From Oligoflexia bacterium (GTDB taxonomy: Bacteria > Bdellovibrionota > Bdellovibrionia > JABDDW01): a DNA stretch of 64,000 bases. The notes beneath the pieces are model-generated. The model was given only the letters and a program-made list of their open reading frames with translations. It was not told where the DNA came from and did no database searches. Shown here piece after piece: positions 1 to 11,448 of this stretch (positions are counted from its first letter, which is position 1; each line of letters starts with the position of its first letter). A program made the translations under genes and the position numbers. The stretch spans positions 31,475 to 95,474 of the forward strand of contig JAWXAT010000025.1 of the NCBI GenBank assembly GCA_034439615.1, given 5' to 3'.

Positions 1-900
1 TTCTTTATTGAGTTTTCCGCATGATTTCAATTTGCTGTCACCACAACTCTTTGTTTGTAGTTCTGAAGTATTATATTGATTGAGGTAACTACGGCCAATC
101 AACATAGCTTTTACTTCGAATTTACCGAACTCACGACCAAGACCTACAGTTACGCGTGTCTCACCAAGTTGACCGTTACGCTGAGAAATTTCACTTGTGG
201 GAATATCGTAACGGAGTGATCCGTCAAGAATGATATCACCTTTTAAACGAGCGATTTGAGAGTGTCCTAAAATCAAATTAGTATTACCCATGTAACCTGA
301 ATACGGTTGCTCAGTACCTGCATCGTCTTGTCCACGATCGCGATCACCAAACCATGTGTGATTCACTTCAGGTTGAAGTGTGAGTGATACGTTATCTGTA
401 AACGAGTATGTCAAACCGAAACGATCCCAAGCGCGAACTTCGCCGTCACCGTTTGGATTTTGACCTTCGATGTAATCTAAGTTCATAGCGTTGTAACTGC
501 GGTATCTAAAACCGAAGGGGCTTTTCTTAACAGTCTTTTTAACTTCACCTGCTGAAGTTTTAACTGTCTGAGTAGGAGCTAAAACACCAGTTTTGCTTGT
601 TGGAGCTGTTGGTGATTGTTGCTCACTGGCTTCTGTAGTGCTGGGAACTGGAATGTTCTCAGTAGCTTTTGGCTTTAAAATTTTGCCAGAAGCTTTTTGA
701 TTTTGAGCAACCCGAACAGGTGCTTTTGCTTTACGTGTGGAACGAGCCGGAGCTGTACCACTTTCGTTTGTTACGGTAACATTGGTTGTACTGTCATTGA
801 GTGCAACAATGACTTTTCGAGTTGTCTTTGGAGCTGTATCTCCAACCTGTCCTACAACCACTACGGCCAGGGCAACTGCTATAACAACAGCGTTTTTCAT
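1..900 (-). CDS. Putative outer-membrane protein, 3' end outside window
   Basis: An open frame of 300 codons runs from an ATG at 900 off the left edge, so the C-terminus is missing. The start is supported by GGAGG at 909-913, eight bases upstream. The N-terminus is a signal-like hydrophobic stretch (MKNAVVIAVALAVVVVG). A Thr/Ser/Lys-rich low-complexity linker follows to about residue 130. The rest alternates polar and aromatic residues (for example SPFGFRYRSYNAMNLDY, then FTDNVSLTLQPEVNHTWFG), typical of an outer-membrane beta-barrel or porin-like protein. No specific family is recognised. It lies downstream of enolase on the same strand after a 360-nt gap and probably has its own promoter. 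Confidence 0.7.
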   Translation of the reverse strand, partial: MKNAVVIAVALAVVVVGQVGDTAPKTTRKVIVALNDSTTNVTVTNESGTAPARSTRKAKAPVRVAQNQKASGKILKPKATENIPVPSTTEASEQQSPTAPTSKTGVLAPTQTVKTSAGEVKKTVKKSPFGFRYRSYNAMNLDYIEGQNPNGDGEVRAWDRFGLTYSFTDNVSLTLQPEVNHTWFGDRDRGQDDAGTEQPYSGYMGNTNLILGHSQIARLKGDIILDGSLRYDIPTSEISQRNGQLGETRVTVGLGREFGKFEVKAMLIGRSYLNQYNTSELQTKSCGDSKLKSCGKLNKE

Positions 901-1260
901 TTACTATTCCTCCGCGGATCAATCCGCTAATTACGTGCAAATCCTCACACATCCATTTCGACTTAGTATAGGAGAGCAATGGATATGCCAGACTCGGGTA
1001 AAAATGTCTAAAAGAAAAATCTCGTATCGTTACATACAGTTATGAATTCAAACACACATAAAAAAGTCAAAACTAGAGCCATACCTGCACCGATTACCAT
1101 GTAAAAAGAGCCGGAGTGGCACTAATCAAGACAGTTACCTACAAGTCATTAAGATTACTAGAAAACATCAATTGGTTCGATGAACTCAAAGAAAGTGAAT
1201 GTTGAACTGCACACATACTATATAGATGCATACCGCAAATTGTCAGCTAGCGCCTAGAAG
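901..1260. other. Gene-free region between enolase and the outer-membrane protein
   Basis: No convincing gene is seen in these 360 nt; the short frames overlapping it lack a ribosome site or family resemblance. It holds the leader of the minus-strand outer-membrane gene: GGAGG at 909-913, an adjoining inverted repeat at 914-927, and a possible -10 box TATACT (complement of 965-970) with only a poor -35. No clear terminator for enolase was seen. Confidence 0.5.
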
Positions 1261-4051
<2,791 letters not shown>

Positions 4052-4115
4052 TAATTACCCCGAAGGCTTAAACTTTGAGGTATTTATACGTCATTCGCTC
4101 AAGAGAGCAACGTTT

Positions 4116-5234
4116 TTAGGCAGCTCGTGGACGGTTAAATTTGTCTTTGTTAAAAGGAATACGGTTGTTTTCGATCTCATCTACAAAGGTGGGCACTTCG
4201 CCAGTTGGCAAAAGCCCTCCCGTTAAGCGCCCATCGGCTTCTCGCTTCATGGGGCTCATATGGTAAATATCAACAACGTTATAGGTTTTATCTGAATTTA
4301 AGCCGCGTACTTCAGAAATATGAGATATGCGACGACCCCCGTCTGAAAATCTAGAAATCTGAACGACAATTTGAACAGCTGAAGCAAGCTGACTACGGAT
4401 TGCAAGCTCACTCACACGGGCGTCACCGCTCATAGCAAGGGTTTCAAGTCTCACCATTGAATCTGATGGATTATTCGCATGAACTGTTCCCAAGCAACCC
4501 TTGTGGCCTGTGTTCATGGCATTTATCAGTTCAATTGCTTCTGCTCCACGAACCTCACCCACGATAATGCGATCTGGTCTGAGCCTTAAACTACTTTTAA
4601 GCAGATCACTCATTGAAACAATGCCTTTACCCTGTTCATCCGCCATACGCGTCTCAAAATGTACGACATGCTCGTATTCAAGCATGAGCTCACTTGCGTC
4701 TTCGATGACGATTACACGCTGCCCCGGGGGTACACGGCTTGAAAGAAGTCCAAGTAATGTTGTTTTACCCGAACCCGTACCGCCGCTGACGATTATGTTT
4801 TTACCTAAAAACATGCAGATATCTAAAAATTGAGCGCTATCAATGGTGATTGCCCCAAATTTTATGTAATCAGGAAATGTCATTTTTGTTTTTGAAAATT
4901 TACGAATGCTCACAGTTGTGCCGTTACGAGCGCATGGAGGAAATACGGCATGGATACGTGACCCGTCAGGTAATCGCGCATCGAGTGTTGGCTTTTCATC
5001 ATTAATTCGGCGCCCGACACTTTGTGCGATATTATGCACAGCAGCCTGAAGAGAATCTTCATCGTTAAATGCAGCTTCAACTTTTATGATCTTACCTTTT
5101 CGTTCAATGAAAATTTCTTTTGGACCATTGATCATGACTTCGGTAACGGTTTCGTCTTTGAGATAGGGCAAGATGGGGCCTAAAAAACTTTGAATGGCAG
5201 CTTCAAATACGCTCAGAGCAGTATCGCCTGACAT
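4116..5234 (-). CDS. CpaF/TadA-family secretion ATPase
   Basis: A 372-aa hexameric ATPase of the type II/IV secretion superfamily, CpaF branch, which powers Tad pilus or related secretion machines at the inner membrane. Visible: the N-terminal motif VTEVMINGPKEIFIERKGK, the arginine-rich substrate region SIRKFSK (about 109-115), Walker A GGTGSGKTTLL (151-161), the Asp-box region VIVIEDASELML, GEVRGAEA (226-233) and the His-box region GTVHANNP. All catalytic motifs look intact. GAGG lies five bases before the ATG. It is the last gene of an apparent four-gene minus-strand cluster with small secreted or unknown proteins. No TadB/TadC, prepilin or peptidase genes occur in this window, so it is an orphan here. 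Confidence 0.92.
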   Translation of the reverse strand: MSGDTALSVFEAAIQSFLGPILPYLKDETVTEVMINGPKEIFIERKGKIIKVEAAFNDEDSLQAAVHNIAQSVGRRINDEKPTLDARLPDGSRIHAVFPPCARNGTTVSIRKFSKTKMTFPDYIKFGAITIDSAQFLDICMFLGKNIIVSGGTGSGKTTLLGLLSSRVPPGQRVIVIEDASELMLEYEHVVHFETRMADEQGKGIVSMSDLLKSSLRLRPDRIIVGEVRGAEAIELINAMNTGHKGCLGTVHANNPSDSMVRLETLAMSGDARVSELAIRSQLASAVQIVVQISRFSDGGRRISHISEVRGLNSDKTYNVVDIYHMSPMKREADGRLTGGLLPTGEVPTFVDEIENNRIPFNKDKFNRPRAA

Positions 5235-5240
5235 ATTACC

Positions 5241-5816
5241 TCACTCTGCTGCGGGAGTACGAACAACGGGTGCTGATGGAGTTCCACCAAAAATGACAAA
5301 CTCGCCCTTTGAAGAAGTCTCAGGACAAATAAATTCAAACACACCCTCTTGCTGAGGATCGATATTAAAAGTTTTAATTTGTCCAAAATAAGTAGCATGG
5401 TGCTGGGCAAATCCATCAAGAATAAAACTTACGTTTTTCTTATCTTCATTCACATTAACAACGTGTGCTGTGTAGTGAAGACCTTTGCGAAGTCTAATAT
5501 TTTTAGGAACAAAACCTCTGGTGGTATTTAAAATTACAAGTTCTTGACGATCAAAAAAACTGGGGTTCACAACTCTTTGTACAAGTGTGTCTAAACGTTT
5601 TTCTTTTTTAACTTCACCTGTGTGTGTTGTTTCTAAAGTGTAAGATGAATTATTTGATTGAGGCATTTCAACAGGGCGAGAACTGGGATATCGACTTACC
5701 GATTCTTCCGTAGGCGCTGATTTATTTCCACGTCTAGAAAAATCAACATCCCAAGCAGATGCTTGAGTTGGTAAGAGAACCAGCACTATGAGTAGACAAA
5801 AATTTTGCCAAACCAT
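5241..5816 (-). CDS. Secreted cupredoxin-like protein
   Basis: A 191-aa exported protein of uncertain function. It starts with a signal peptide (MVWQNFCLLIVLVLLPTQASA). A Ser/Pro/Asn-rich linker follows, then a C-terminal beta-rich region (ELVILNTTRGFVPKNIRL, FNIDPQQEGVFEFICPE) arranged like a cupredoxin fold: FVPKNIRL resembles the strand of plastocyanin-like domains, and a single Cys sits where the copper-binding loop would be. The full copper ligand set is not clear. A TTG at 5831 is a possible earlier start, but the ATG at 5816 has AGAGGG six bases upstream. Six bases separate it from the CpaF-type ATPase, suggesting a common transcript. Confidence 0.7.
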   Translation of the reverse strand: MVWQNFCLLIVLVLLPTQASAWDVDFSRRGNKSAPTEESVSRYPSSRPVEMPQSNNSSYTLETTHTGEVKKEKRLDTLVQRVVNPSFFDRQELVILNTTRGFVPKNIRLRKGLHYTAHVVNVNEDKKNVSFILDGFAQHHATYFGQIKTFNIDPQQEGVFEFICPETSSKGEFVIFGGTPSAPVVRTPAAE

Positions 5817-5827
5817 ATTAATCCCTC

Positions 5828-6109
5828 TCAATGTATTGCTTCTGAACGCTGTTGGTAATTTGCAAGCTCTCTTGCTACTTCAACAACCAATGCATCCACA
5901 ACTTCAGCAGGTAATCCTGCAATGTAATTTCTAATTTCAATAAGACTTTGGAGTTCATTGAGTTTTTTGATTGCAACACTCACGTCAGACCATTGTTCTT
6001 GAGTTTGTTTGTAAAGAACTTTCCAATCACGTTTGAGAATTGGCTCAACTCGTCCCATTTCATACAAGACTGTGAAAACGCGATCTAAATCTCCAGAAAT
6101 GAAATCCAT
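5828..6109 (-). CDS. Small protein of unknown function
   Basis: A 93-aa soluble, largely helical, acidic protein with no signal peptide and no recognised domain. It begins MDFISGDLDRVFTVLYEMG and ends ELANYQQRSEAIH. The reading frame is supported by a good ribosome site (AGGGAGA, six bases before the ATG) and by tight packing with its neighbour: its stop at 5828 is only 12 bases before the ATG of the cupredoxin-like gene. It may be an accessory to the downstream CpaF-type ATPase; that is inference from position only. Confidence 0.65.
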   Translation of the reverse strand: MDFISGDLDRVFTVLYEMGRVEPILKRDWKVLYKQTQEQWSDVSVAIKKLNELQSLIEIRNYIAGLPAEVVDALVVEVARELANYQQRSEAIH

Positions 6110-6206
6110 GACAAATCTCCCTAGTCAGTTCTTCTTCACCTTCCTTTCGGAAGATTATCTAAGGAGTTAAAGGAGTTGGGCCTAAACTAGTCCTTTGGAA
6201 AAAGAA

Positions 6207-7058
6207 TCAATTAGCCTTTTGTGGAGTCGAGGTTTCTGGATTAACGCGGCCGGTTTTGGAGTCACGTGGGGGAAGAAGATAATAGCGAAAGCATGCGCCG
6301 ATGATGTCTACCTTTCTTATCTCTTGATCTGGATCTAAGTCGGTAAATGATTTAGCACTCCACTCTTTTTCACATTCTTTGTAATTAAGCTCAGTGATTT
6401 TTTTGCCTTTGTTATTTTCATCAGTCACTCGTACTGCCTGAAGGCATTCATTAGGATCAAATAAATATTCGCGCTGACGAATAACAGGCATGTTATCGAT
6501 TTCACCTTTTGTTAAAATATTAATTGCCAGTGGCCATTCGCATAAAACAATTGTCGCATCTTTTTTTCTACGAGAATTTGACCAACAAGTTCCACCCGTG
6601 CCGCCGACAACGTTCTTGGGAAACAAAATACTTCCGTTTTCAGCAATACCTTCATCAAGAAGTAATTCCCGTTTAAGTGTGCGCTTATTGCAAACCGTTC
6701 TTGAAGCCAACATGTTTGTTTGTTGGCTGATACGCAGCTGATTTTTAAGCCCTCGATTTTCTTCTCCAAGGCCTATAGCTTTATCTTTCATTTGATCAAA
6801 GGCCTTAAGAACATCTTCAACATCTTTTAAGACCTTGGGGTTTTCACAATTTTTCTTTTTAAGACAATTTTCTTTCCATGTGATTACTTTTCTCAAAGTG
6901 CGTTTAAGCCACGCTGTTGTAAAATCTTGTGGGTCACGAGGTTTGCCTGATGTTTTTGCATCAGCATGGTTGGCATAAAAGAACACCGAAGCATTTAGTG
7001 CTATTAAAATAACCAATAAAATACTTTGGCCCATTGCCAAATGTACACGGGTTCTCAT
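6207..7058 (-). CDS. Exported protein of unknown function with coiled coil
   Basis: A 283-aa protein. The N-terminus MRTRVHLAMGQSILLVILIA plus NASVFFYANHADAKTSG is an uncleaved anchor or a signal peptide. A basic segment with two close Cys (KENCLKKKNCENP) follows, then a coiled-coil helix (about 75-115) and a C-terminal part with Cys in TVCNKR, GGTCWSN, VLCEWP, NECLQ, YKECEKE and GACFRY. Eight or so cysteines in an exported protein suggest disulfides. No known family is recognised. The upstream region carries a 17-bp tandem repeat. It is probably the first gene of the cluster leading to the CpaF-type ATPase, with about 100 nt to the next gene. Confidence 0.65.
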   Translation of the reverse strand: MRTRVHLAMGQSILLVILIALNASVFFYANHADAKTSGKPRDPQDFTTAWLKRTLRKVITWKENCLKKKNCENPKVLKDVEDVLKAFDQMKDKAIGLGEENRGLKNQLRISQQTNMLASRTVCNKRTLKRELLLDEGIAENGSILFPKNVVGGTGGTCWSNSRRKKDATIVLCEWPLAINILTKGEIDNMPVIRQREYLFDPNECLQAVRVTDENNKGKKITELNYKECEKEWSAKSFTDLDPDQEIRKVDIIGACFRYYLLPPRDSKTGRVNPETSTPQKAN

Positions 7059-7082
7059 GCACGTCTTTTCGGATTTTTAGGA

Positions 7083-7116
7083 GTAGAACTTTCGCTTATG
7101 TAGAACTTTCGCTTAT
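7083..7116. repeat. Perfect tandem repeat, two copies of 17 bp
   Basis: The unit GTAGAACTTTCGCTTAT occurs twice without a spacer (7083-7099 and 7100-7116), 25 bases before the start codon of the minus-strand gene that begins at 7058. It could be a duplicated operator or a recent replication slippage in the leader. Confidence 0.85.
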
Positions 7117-7180
7117 CCACTTACATAAACTTCAATCCGAAAGTCTGGAATTAGAGCTGGATTTTCGTCTATCAAAGCTC

Positions 7181-8602
7181 TTACAAATTTCTCTCGTGCA
7201 CAAAAAGCATAGAACCATCATCTTCAACAATAAATCGCCATTCTGGCATTTTTTCTAAAACACGGCTTAACGGAGGAGTACCATAATTTTTGGTCAACAA
7301 AATCGCTTCGATTTTAAAGCCATTCATAATTCGGTTAAAATCTTCAAGCGAGCGGCTGACGTAATAGAAATTGTCTCTAAAAAACTCATAGTCCGTCACT
7401 GCTTCATGAATAAAAACATTTCTTTTATGATTCCATTTCCAGGCTAAATACGACCCAATACCGTGAGAATTAAATATGTTTCCCTTAATATTTAGTTTTT
7501 CAATGGCATCTAATGTGACACTTGGATAATAACTTTCATTGATGCCTAAATAGATTTGATCAAGCGGTGGCACACGCCTGTAACCTTGAGTTGCGAGTAA
7601 ACCTAAAACTGCCAAACATCCATAAAGTAAAACTGTTTGAGCACTTTTACTCCATTGCATTTGCAATTCTTTTTCCGATGCTAAATTCACACACAACAGA
7701 CAAAGTAAAAATGATGACGACTCAAGAAAACGAACAGCCCACACGCCTAAGAACGTAAATAAAATAAAAAGCCCAGTCTCATATGAATATAATTTTCGAG
7801 GTGTTCTCATTAAAAGATAAAAACAAAAACTAACGAGGGTTAAAAAGAAAAATGTTTCTCGATTTGTGATCCAAACCGGATGCCAGAGAGAGAAATATTC
7901 AAAAATATGTTTTTTAAAAAGGCCTCCATCATTTTGCATAAACTCTATTGGCCACGTGATTCCATAAATACCTTTTGGGTTTATCAAACAGGCAAAAAAT
8001 GAACCAACCACACTATACAAATAATACCTGTGTCGAATGAACAGCAGTGAAAAACCACATATGGCTAAACCCACCAAAAAACCTGGATGTAAATTCACCC
8101 AGATTAAAAAAACCAGAGGCAAAGCAAATGTTGTTTTTGAAAAACGAGACTGATTCAAAAATGTGATAATCAAAACAAGTGAAGTCAGTATATTTGAAAA
8201 CAGTGAGGCTTTTTCATGAAGTCTTGAGGCTGAACTAAAAATCGCTAACAACAATAATACAAACACCAAGGGTGAGTGATATTTTTTAAGACGTGCAAAC
8301 TTTAACGTGATCACCATCAATGCGAGAATACATAGAGTTTTAAAAATAATTATAAGTGGGTAACCGCCCGCCATGTAGATCGCATAAAAAATTAAAAATG
8401 TAAGCCATTCATGCAAAATGTCCCAATGGTATTGTGGAATTGAAAATAAAAAAGGATCAATCGTTGGCCACATGCCCGTAGCAAAATACTCACGCGCAAT
8501 TGACAAGTAGATAAACAAATCATTTGTCATAATGGGAGCAAGACACAAAATGGTGAAGATGGCCCCCACCAATAGTGCAATTACCCAATATGTCTTTTGC
8601 AT
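7181..8602 (-). CDS. Polytopic membrane protein, possible GT-C glycosyltransferase
   Basis: A 473-aa integral membrane protein with about ten hydrophobic segments (such as YWVIALLVGAIFTILCLAPI near the N-terminus) and a soluble C-terminal domain from about residue 355. The first periplasmic loop holds an acidic motif (NDLFIYLSIAREY) followed by DPFLFS and WDILHEWLT, which resembles the loop-1 Asp/Glu pattern of GT-C lipid-linked sugar transferases. The C-terminal domain (NSHGIGSYLAWKWN, VFIHEAVTDYEFF) also resembles that found in such proteins. The ATG at 8602 follows the stop of the phoH-like gene by one base; a start at 8647 would overlap that gene by 44 bases. Substrate unknown. Confidence 0.7.
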   Translation of the reverse strand: MQKTYWVIALLVGAIFTILCLAPIMTNDLFIYLSIAREYFATGMWPTIDPFLFSIPQYHWDILHEWLTFLIFYAIYMAGGYPLIIIFKTLCILALMVITLKFARLKKYHSPLVFVLLLLAIFSSASRLHEKASLFSNILTSLVLIITFLNQSRFSKTTFALPLVFLIWVNLHPGFLVGLAICGFSLLFIRHRYYLYSVVGSFFACLINPKGIYGITWPIEFMQNDGGLFKKHIFEYFSLWHPVWITNRETFFFLTLVSFCFYLLMRTPRKLYSYETGLFILFTFLGVWAVRFLESSSFLLCLLCVNLASEKELQMQWSKSAQTVLLYGCLAVLGLLATQGYRRVPPLDQIYLGINESYYPSVTLDAIEKLNIKGNIFNSHGIGSYLAWKWNHKRNVFIHEAVTDYEFFRDNFYYVSRSLEDFNRIMNGFKIEAILLTKNYGTPPLSRVLEKMPEWRFIVEDDGSMLFVHERNL

Positions 8603-8603
8603 A

Positions 8604-9938
8604 CTACAAAAGATTGGCTGCGAGCTCAGCAAGTTCTGAGCGCTCACCCTTAGATAGGGTCACATGAGCTGCGATGGCTTCGTTTTTAAAACGCTCAACC
8701 ACATAGGCAAGTCCGTTGTTTGCAGAGTCAACATAGGGGTTATCGATTTGATAACAATCACCTGTGAGAACTACTTTGGTTCCGGATCCCGCTCGCGTAA
8801 TAATAGTTTTGATTTCATGTGGTGTGAGATTTTGAGCTTCATCAACAATCAAATATTGATTAGGAATACTGCGACCGCGAATGTACGTAAGCGGTTCAAT
8901 GTTGAGCATTCCTTGACTGATCAACTCTTGACAACGACCAGCAGCTCGCTTTTGACTCGTACCCGAACCTAAAAGATATTCGATGTTGTCAAAAACAGGT
9001 TGCATCCAGGGATTAAGTTTTTCTTCAACGTCACCTGGCAAATAACCAATATCTCGGCCCATCGGGAAAATTGGACGACTCACTAGAAGTCTGTGATATT
9101 TTCCTTCATCTAAAGTTTTTGAGAGACCTGCAGCTAGAGCTAATAATGTTTTTCCCGTACCAGCTTTTCCCACAAGTGAGACAAGCTTGATGTCATCATT
9201 GAGCAGACAATCGAGCGCAAAACTTTGCTCAACGTTACGGGGGAAAATTCCCCAAACATTATCGCTTGGCTTAATGAGCGGCACCGCAGCTTTTGTTAAA
9301 CCATTGTATCTTGCGATGGCACTGTGATTCGGATTCGTGATGTCTTTAAAAATAATATATTGATTAGGAGTAATTGCTGGGTCGCTGATAGGCATTTGCT
9401 TTTCAGCATAAAAACTATCGATAGCGTCAGCGGCTACTTCATACTCTGTTACACCACTAAATAGATCATCGATATCGACTTTTTGTGGTTCGTAATCTTC
9501 AGCCTGAATGCCAAACACATCGGCCTTAATACGAAGATTTGTATCTTTTGTTATGAGCACAACTGGGCGTGGAGGTTTTTCACGCTGGAGTCTCATTGCC
9601 AAAGCTAAAATTCGATTATCAACTTTGTTTCGCTCTAATTGTTCAGGTAAAATATCTGAATCGTTATCTAAATTTACAAAAAAGTAGCTGTGACTTTTTT
9701 CAAGTAGCACACCTTTACTTAATGCACCCTTTGATCGAAGTACGTCTACAAATCTAGAAAACTGGCGCGCATTACGACCGTTTTCTCCTAGATCTTTTTT
9801 GAAACGATCCATTTCTTCAATTACTGAAATGGGAATGATGATATCAGCGTTTACAAATTTGAAAATTGCTTGGGGATCAAACAGTATAACGTTGGTATCA
9901 ATGACGAAACGTTTTCGGGCAGCGGCTGTTTTGCTCAA
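8604..9938 (-). CDS. PIN-PhoH family ATPase (PhoH2/YlaK type)
   Basis: A 444-aa fusion of an N-terminal PIN ribonuclease domain (FVIDTNVILFDP at 11-22, acidic residues at Asp15, Glu41 and in KVDNRILALA) with a C-terminal PhoH-like helicase/ATPase. Walker A is VGKAGTGKTLLA (256-267) and Walker B is YLIVDEAQN. TGDCYQID and a C-terminal Arg/Glu-rich end complete the family pattern. Known PhoH2 proteins act as RNA helicase/RNases in RNA metabolism. The start codon is TTG at 9938 with GGGAGG five bases upstream. It is followed by the polytopic membrane gene with one base between. Confidence 0.92.
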   Translation of the reverse strand: MSKTAAARKRFVIDTNVILFDPQAIFKFVNADIIIPISVIEEMDRFKKDLGENGRNARQFSRFVDVLRSKGALSKGVLLEKSHSYFFVNLDNDSDILPEQLERNKVDNRILALAMRLQREKPPRPVVLITKDTNLRIKADVFGIQAEDYEPQKVDIDDLFSGVTEYEVAADAIDSFYAEKQMPISDPAITPNQYIIFKDITNPNHSAIARYNGLTKAAVPLIKPSDNVWGIFPRNVEQSFALDCLLNDDIKLVSLVGKAGTGKTLLALAAGLSKTLDEGKYHRLLVSRPIFPMGRDIGYLPGDVEEKLNPWMQPVFDNIEYLLGSGTSQKRAAGRCQELISQGMLNIEPLTYIRGRSIPNQYLIVDEAQNLTPHEIKTIITRAGSGTKVVLTGDCYQIDNPYVDSANNGLAYVVERFKNEAIAAHVTLSKGERSELAELAANLL

Positions 9939-10041
9939 TAATCCTCCCTCTCGACTGACTTCTTAATTAGTCCCGGACTTGGAACATAATTCAAGTTTTA
10001 AATGAGAGTAGAGAAATATAGACGCGAGAGGTCAAATACTA

Positions 10042-10575
10042 TCAGTCAACTCGGCCCATTTGACGATCGCCATTATCTTTTTTAGCAACTCGAGCAACGG
10101 CTTGGAGAAAATGCATGAAATGCGTGAGTGTCTCGTAAGACTCATCATCTTTTTGCAAAATTGTTCCATGACGTAAAACTGCGCCATGATCAACTGCACG
10201 GACATTGGCGATTTTTGCTGAATAACTAAAGTAAGTGTCATGACTTAAATAAATACGCATGGTGACAGCTTCACCAATGTTGAATTGGCCAAGTTCTGAG
10301 GGTAAGTCAAAGGCCAAACCACCAGCTGAAATATCATAGATTGAAACAGGCTGTAGACCGAGTTTAGGCAATACAATGAACACACCAATAAATTGAGAAA
10401 ATACAGTACGGGTTACTTCACGGCGATCTTGATCTGCAAGCTGATCACGACGCTTTGTCATATCAATAATAGGAGATGGCTCATGCTCGATCTTTTCGAT
10501 GTCATTATGAGTCGCTTTAACTTTATGTGAATTTTTATGCTTATTGAAGTCTATTACATTGGATTTAACTGTCAT
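10042..10575 (-). CDS. PilZ-domain protein, putative c-di-GMP receptor
   Basis: A 177-aa cytoplasmic protein. After a polar N-terminal stretch, DQLADQDRREVTRTVF supplies the R-x3-R-like binding element, and IYDISAGGLAFDL is the D/N-x-S-x2-G motif of PilZ c-di-GMP receptors. The remainder is the beta-barrel core. The longer frame from 10608 is rejected because the ATG at 10575 has GGGGAGGG seven bases upstream. Two diguanylate cyclases in the same window (21.3-22.2 and 25.7-27.1 kb) show that the organism uses c-di-GMP. Its output partner is not evident from the neighbours. Confidence 0.8.
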   Translation of the reverse strand: MTVKSNVIDFNKHKNSHKVKATHNDIEKIEHEPSPIIDMTKRRDQLADQDRREVTRTVFSQFIGVFIVLPKLGLQPVSIYDISAGGLAFDLPSELGQFNIGEAVTMRIYLSHDTYFSYSAKIANVRAVDHGAVLRHGTILQKDDESYETLTHFMHFLQAVARVAKKDNGDRQMGRVD

Positions 10576-10790
10576 AAAAAACCCTCCCCTGGATTTGTAC
10601 TGTAACAACTGCCTTGTGATTAATTATTCGGAAGATTTTGTAGAAACTTTAGACACTATTAATCTTTTGACTAGAAAAACTAGACCTCGAGGGAAACCTA
10701 GGTGGAATCAAATGTTACACAATAAATTCATATACTTATTATAGGACAAATAATGCGACGCGCGGTAAGTGAAGGGGGAGCTTTCTATGC

Positions 10791-10819
10791 TTGCTTACGT
10801 CATAGCACTAGAATATTTT
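10791..10819 (+). promoter_or_regulatory. Candidate sigma-70 promoter for the yceI-like gene
   Basis: TTGCTT (10791-10796), a 17-nt spacer and TATTTT (10814-10819). It lies 35 bases before the ATG at 10855, leaving a leader that contains GGAGG at 10845-10849. The match was read by eye only. Confidence 0.4.
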
Positions 10820-10854
10820 TTGAGTGGCATATATCAACATTGCTGGAGGCGGTA

Positions 10855-11442
10855 ATGATTAAAGTTCTAAGCGTGGTGGTTTTGATTTGTTTTTGGACTC
10901 TGACTTTATTTGCGAATCCAAAAACAATTGTTGAGCTTGGTAAGGGTGATGGCCATGTTGATTTTCATGCAATAGGTAACCCAAGTTCTCTTAAAATTCA
11001 CGGAGTTGGTGGCAAACCAACGGGTCAAATTATTGTTGAAGAAAACAAGGTTTATGGAACAATCATTTTTTTACTCGATACCCTTGATACAAAAATTAAA
11101 CTTCGCAATGAGCACACTAAGAAAAAATATCTTGAAATCGACAAATACCCAGAAGCAAGACTAGAGATTACAGAGGTAAAGTTTCCGGGTCCGATACCTA
11201 AAGGAGATTTTTCTTTAGATAATTTATCTTTTCAAGGCAAACTCACAGTTCATGGAGTTACTAAACCGGTAGTTGGAAAAACAAAAATCGAGAGAGAAGG
11301 TAATACTATTTCAGTAGAAGCTGGATTCACTATAAAAGTAATAGATTTCAATATTAAAACACCTTCATTTGCTGGGATCACCATGGCTGATAATGTCAAT
11401 ATTGAAGCAGTCTTTACCGCACCCAGCACAACTGTGAAATAA
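10855..11442 (+). CDS. YceI-family periplasmic protein
   Basis: A 195-aa exported protein of the YceI lipocalin-like family, whose members bind isoprenoid or other lipid-like molecules in the periplasm. A signal peptide (MIKVLSVVVLICFWTLTLFA) precedes NPKTIVELGKG. The family core follows: VDFHAIGNPSSLKIHGVGG, LDTKIKLRNEHTKKKYLE, then LSFQGKLTVHGVTKPVV (the typical YceI strand pair) and IKTPSFAGITMADNV near the end. An upstream GTG-type frame from 10753 is rejected, since the ATG at 10855 has GGAGG five bases before it and starts the signal peptide. Six bases separate it from the heme-motif gene downstream, so the two probably form an operon. Confidence 0.9.
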   Translation: MIKVLSVVVLICFWTLTLFANPKTIVELGKGDGHVDFHAIGNPSSLKIHGVGGKPTGQIIVEENKVYGTIIFLLDTLDTKIKLRNEHTKKKYLEIDKYPEARLEITEVKFPGPIPKGDFSLDNLSFQGKLTVHGVTKPVVGKTKIEREGNTISVEAGFTIKVIDFNIKTPSFAGITMADNVNIEAVFTAPSTTVK

Positions 11443-11448
11443 TATTTC

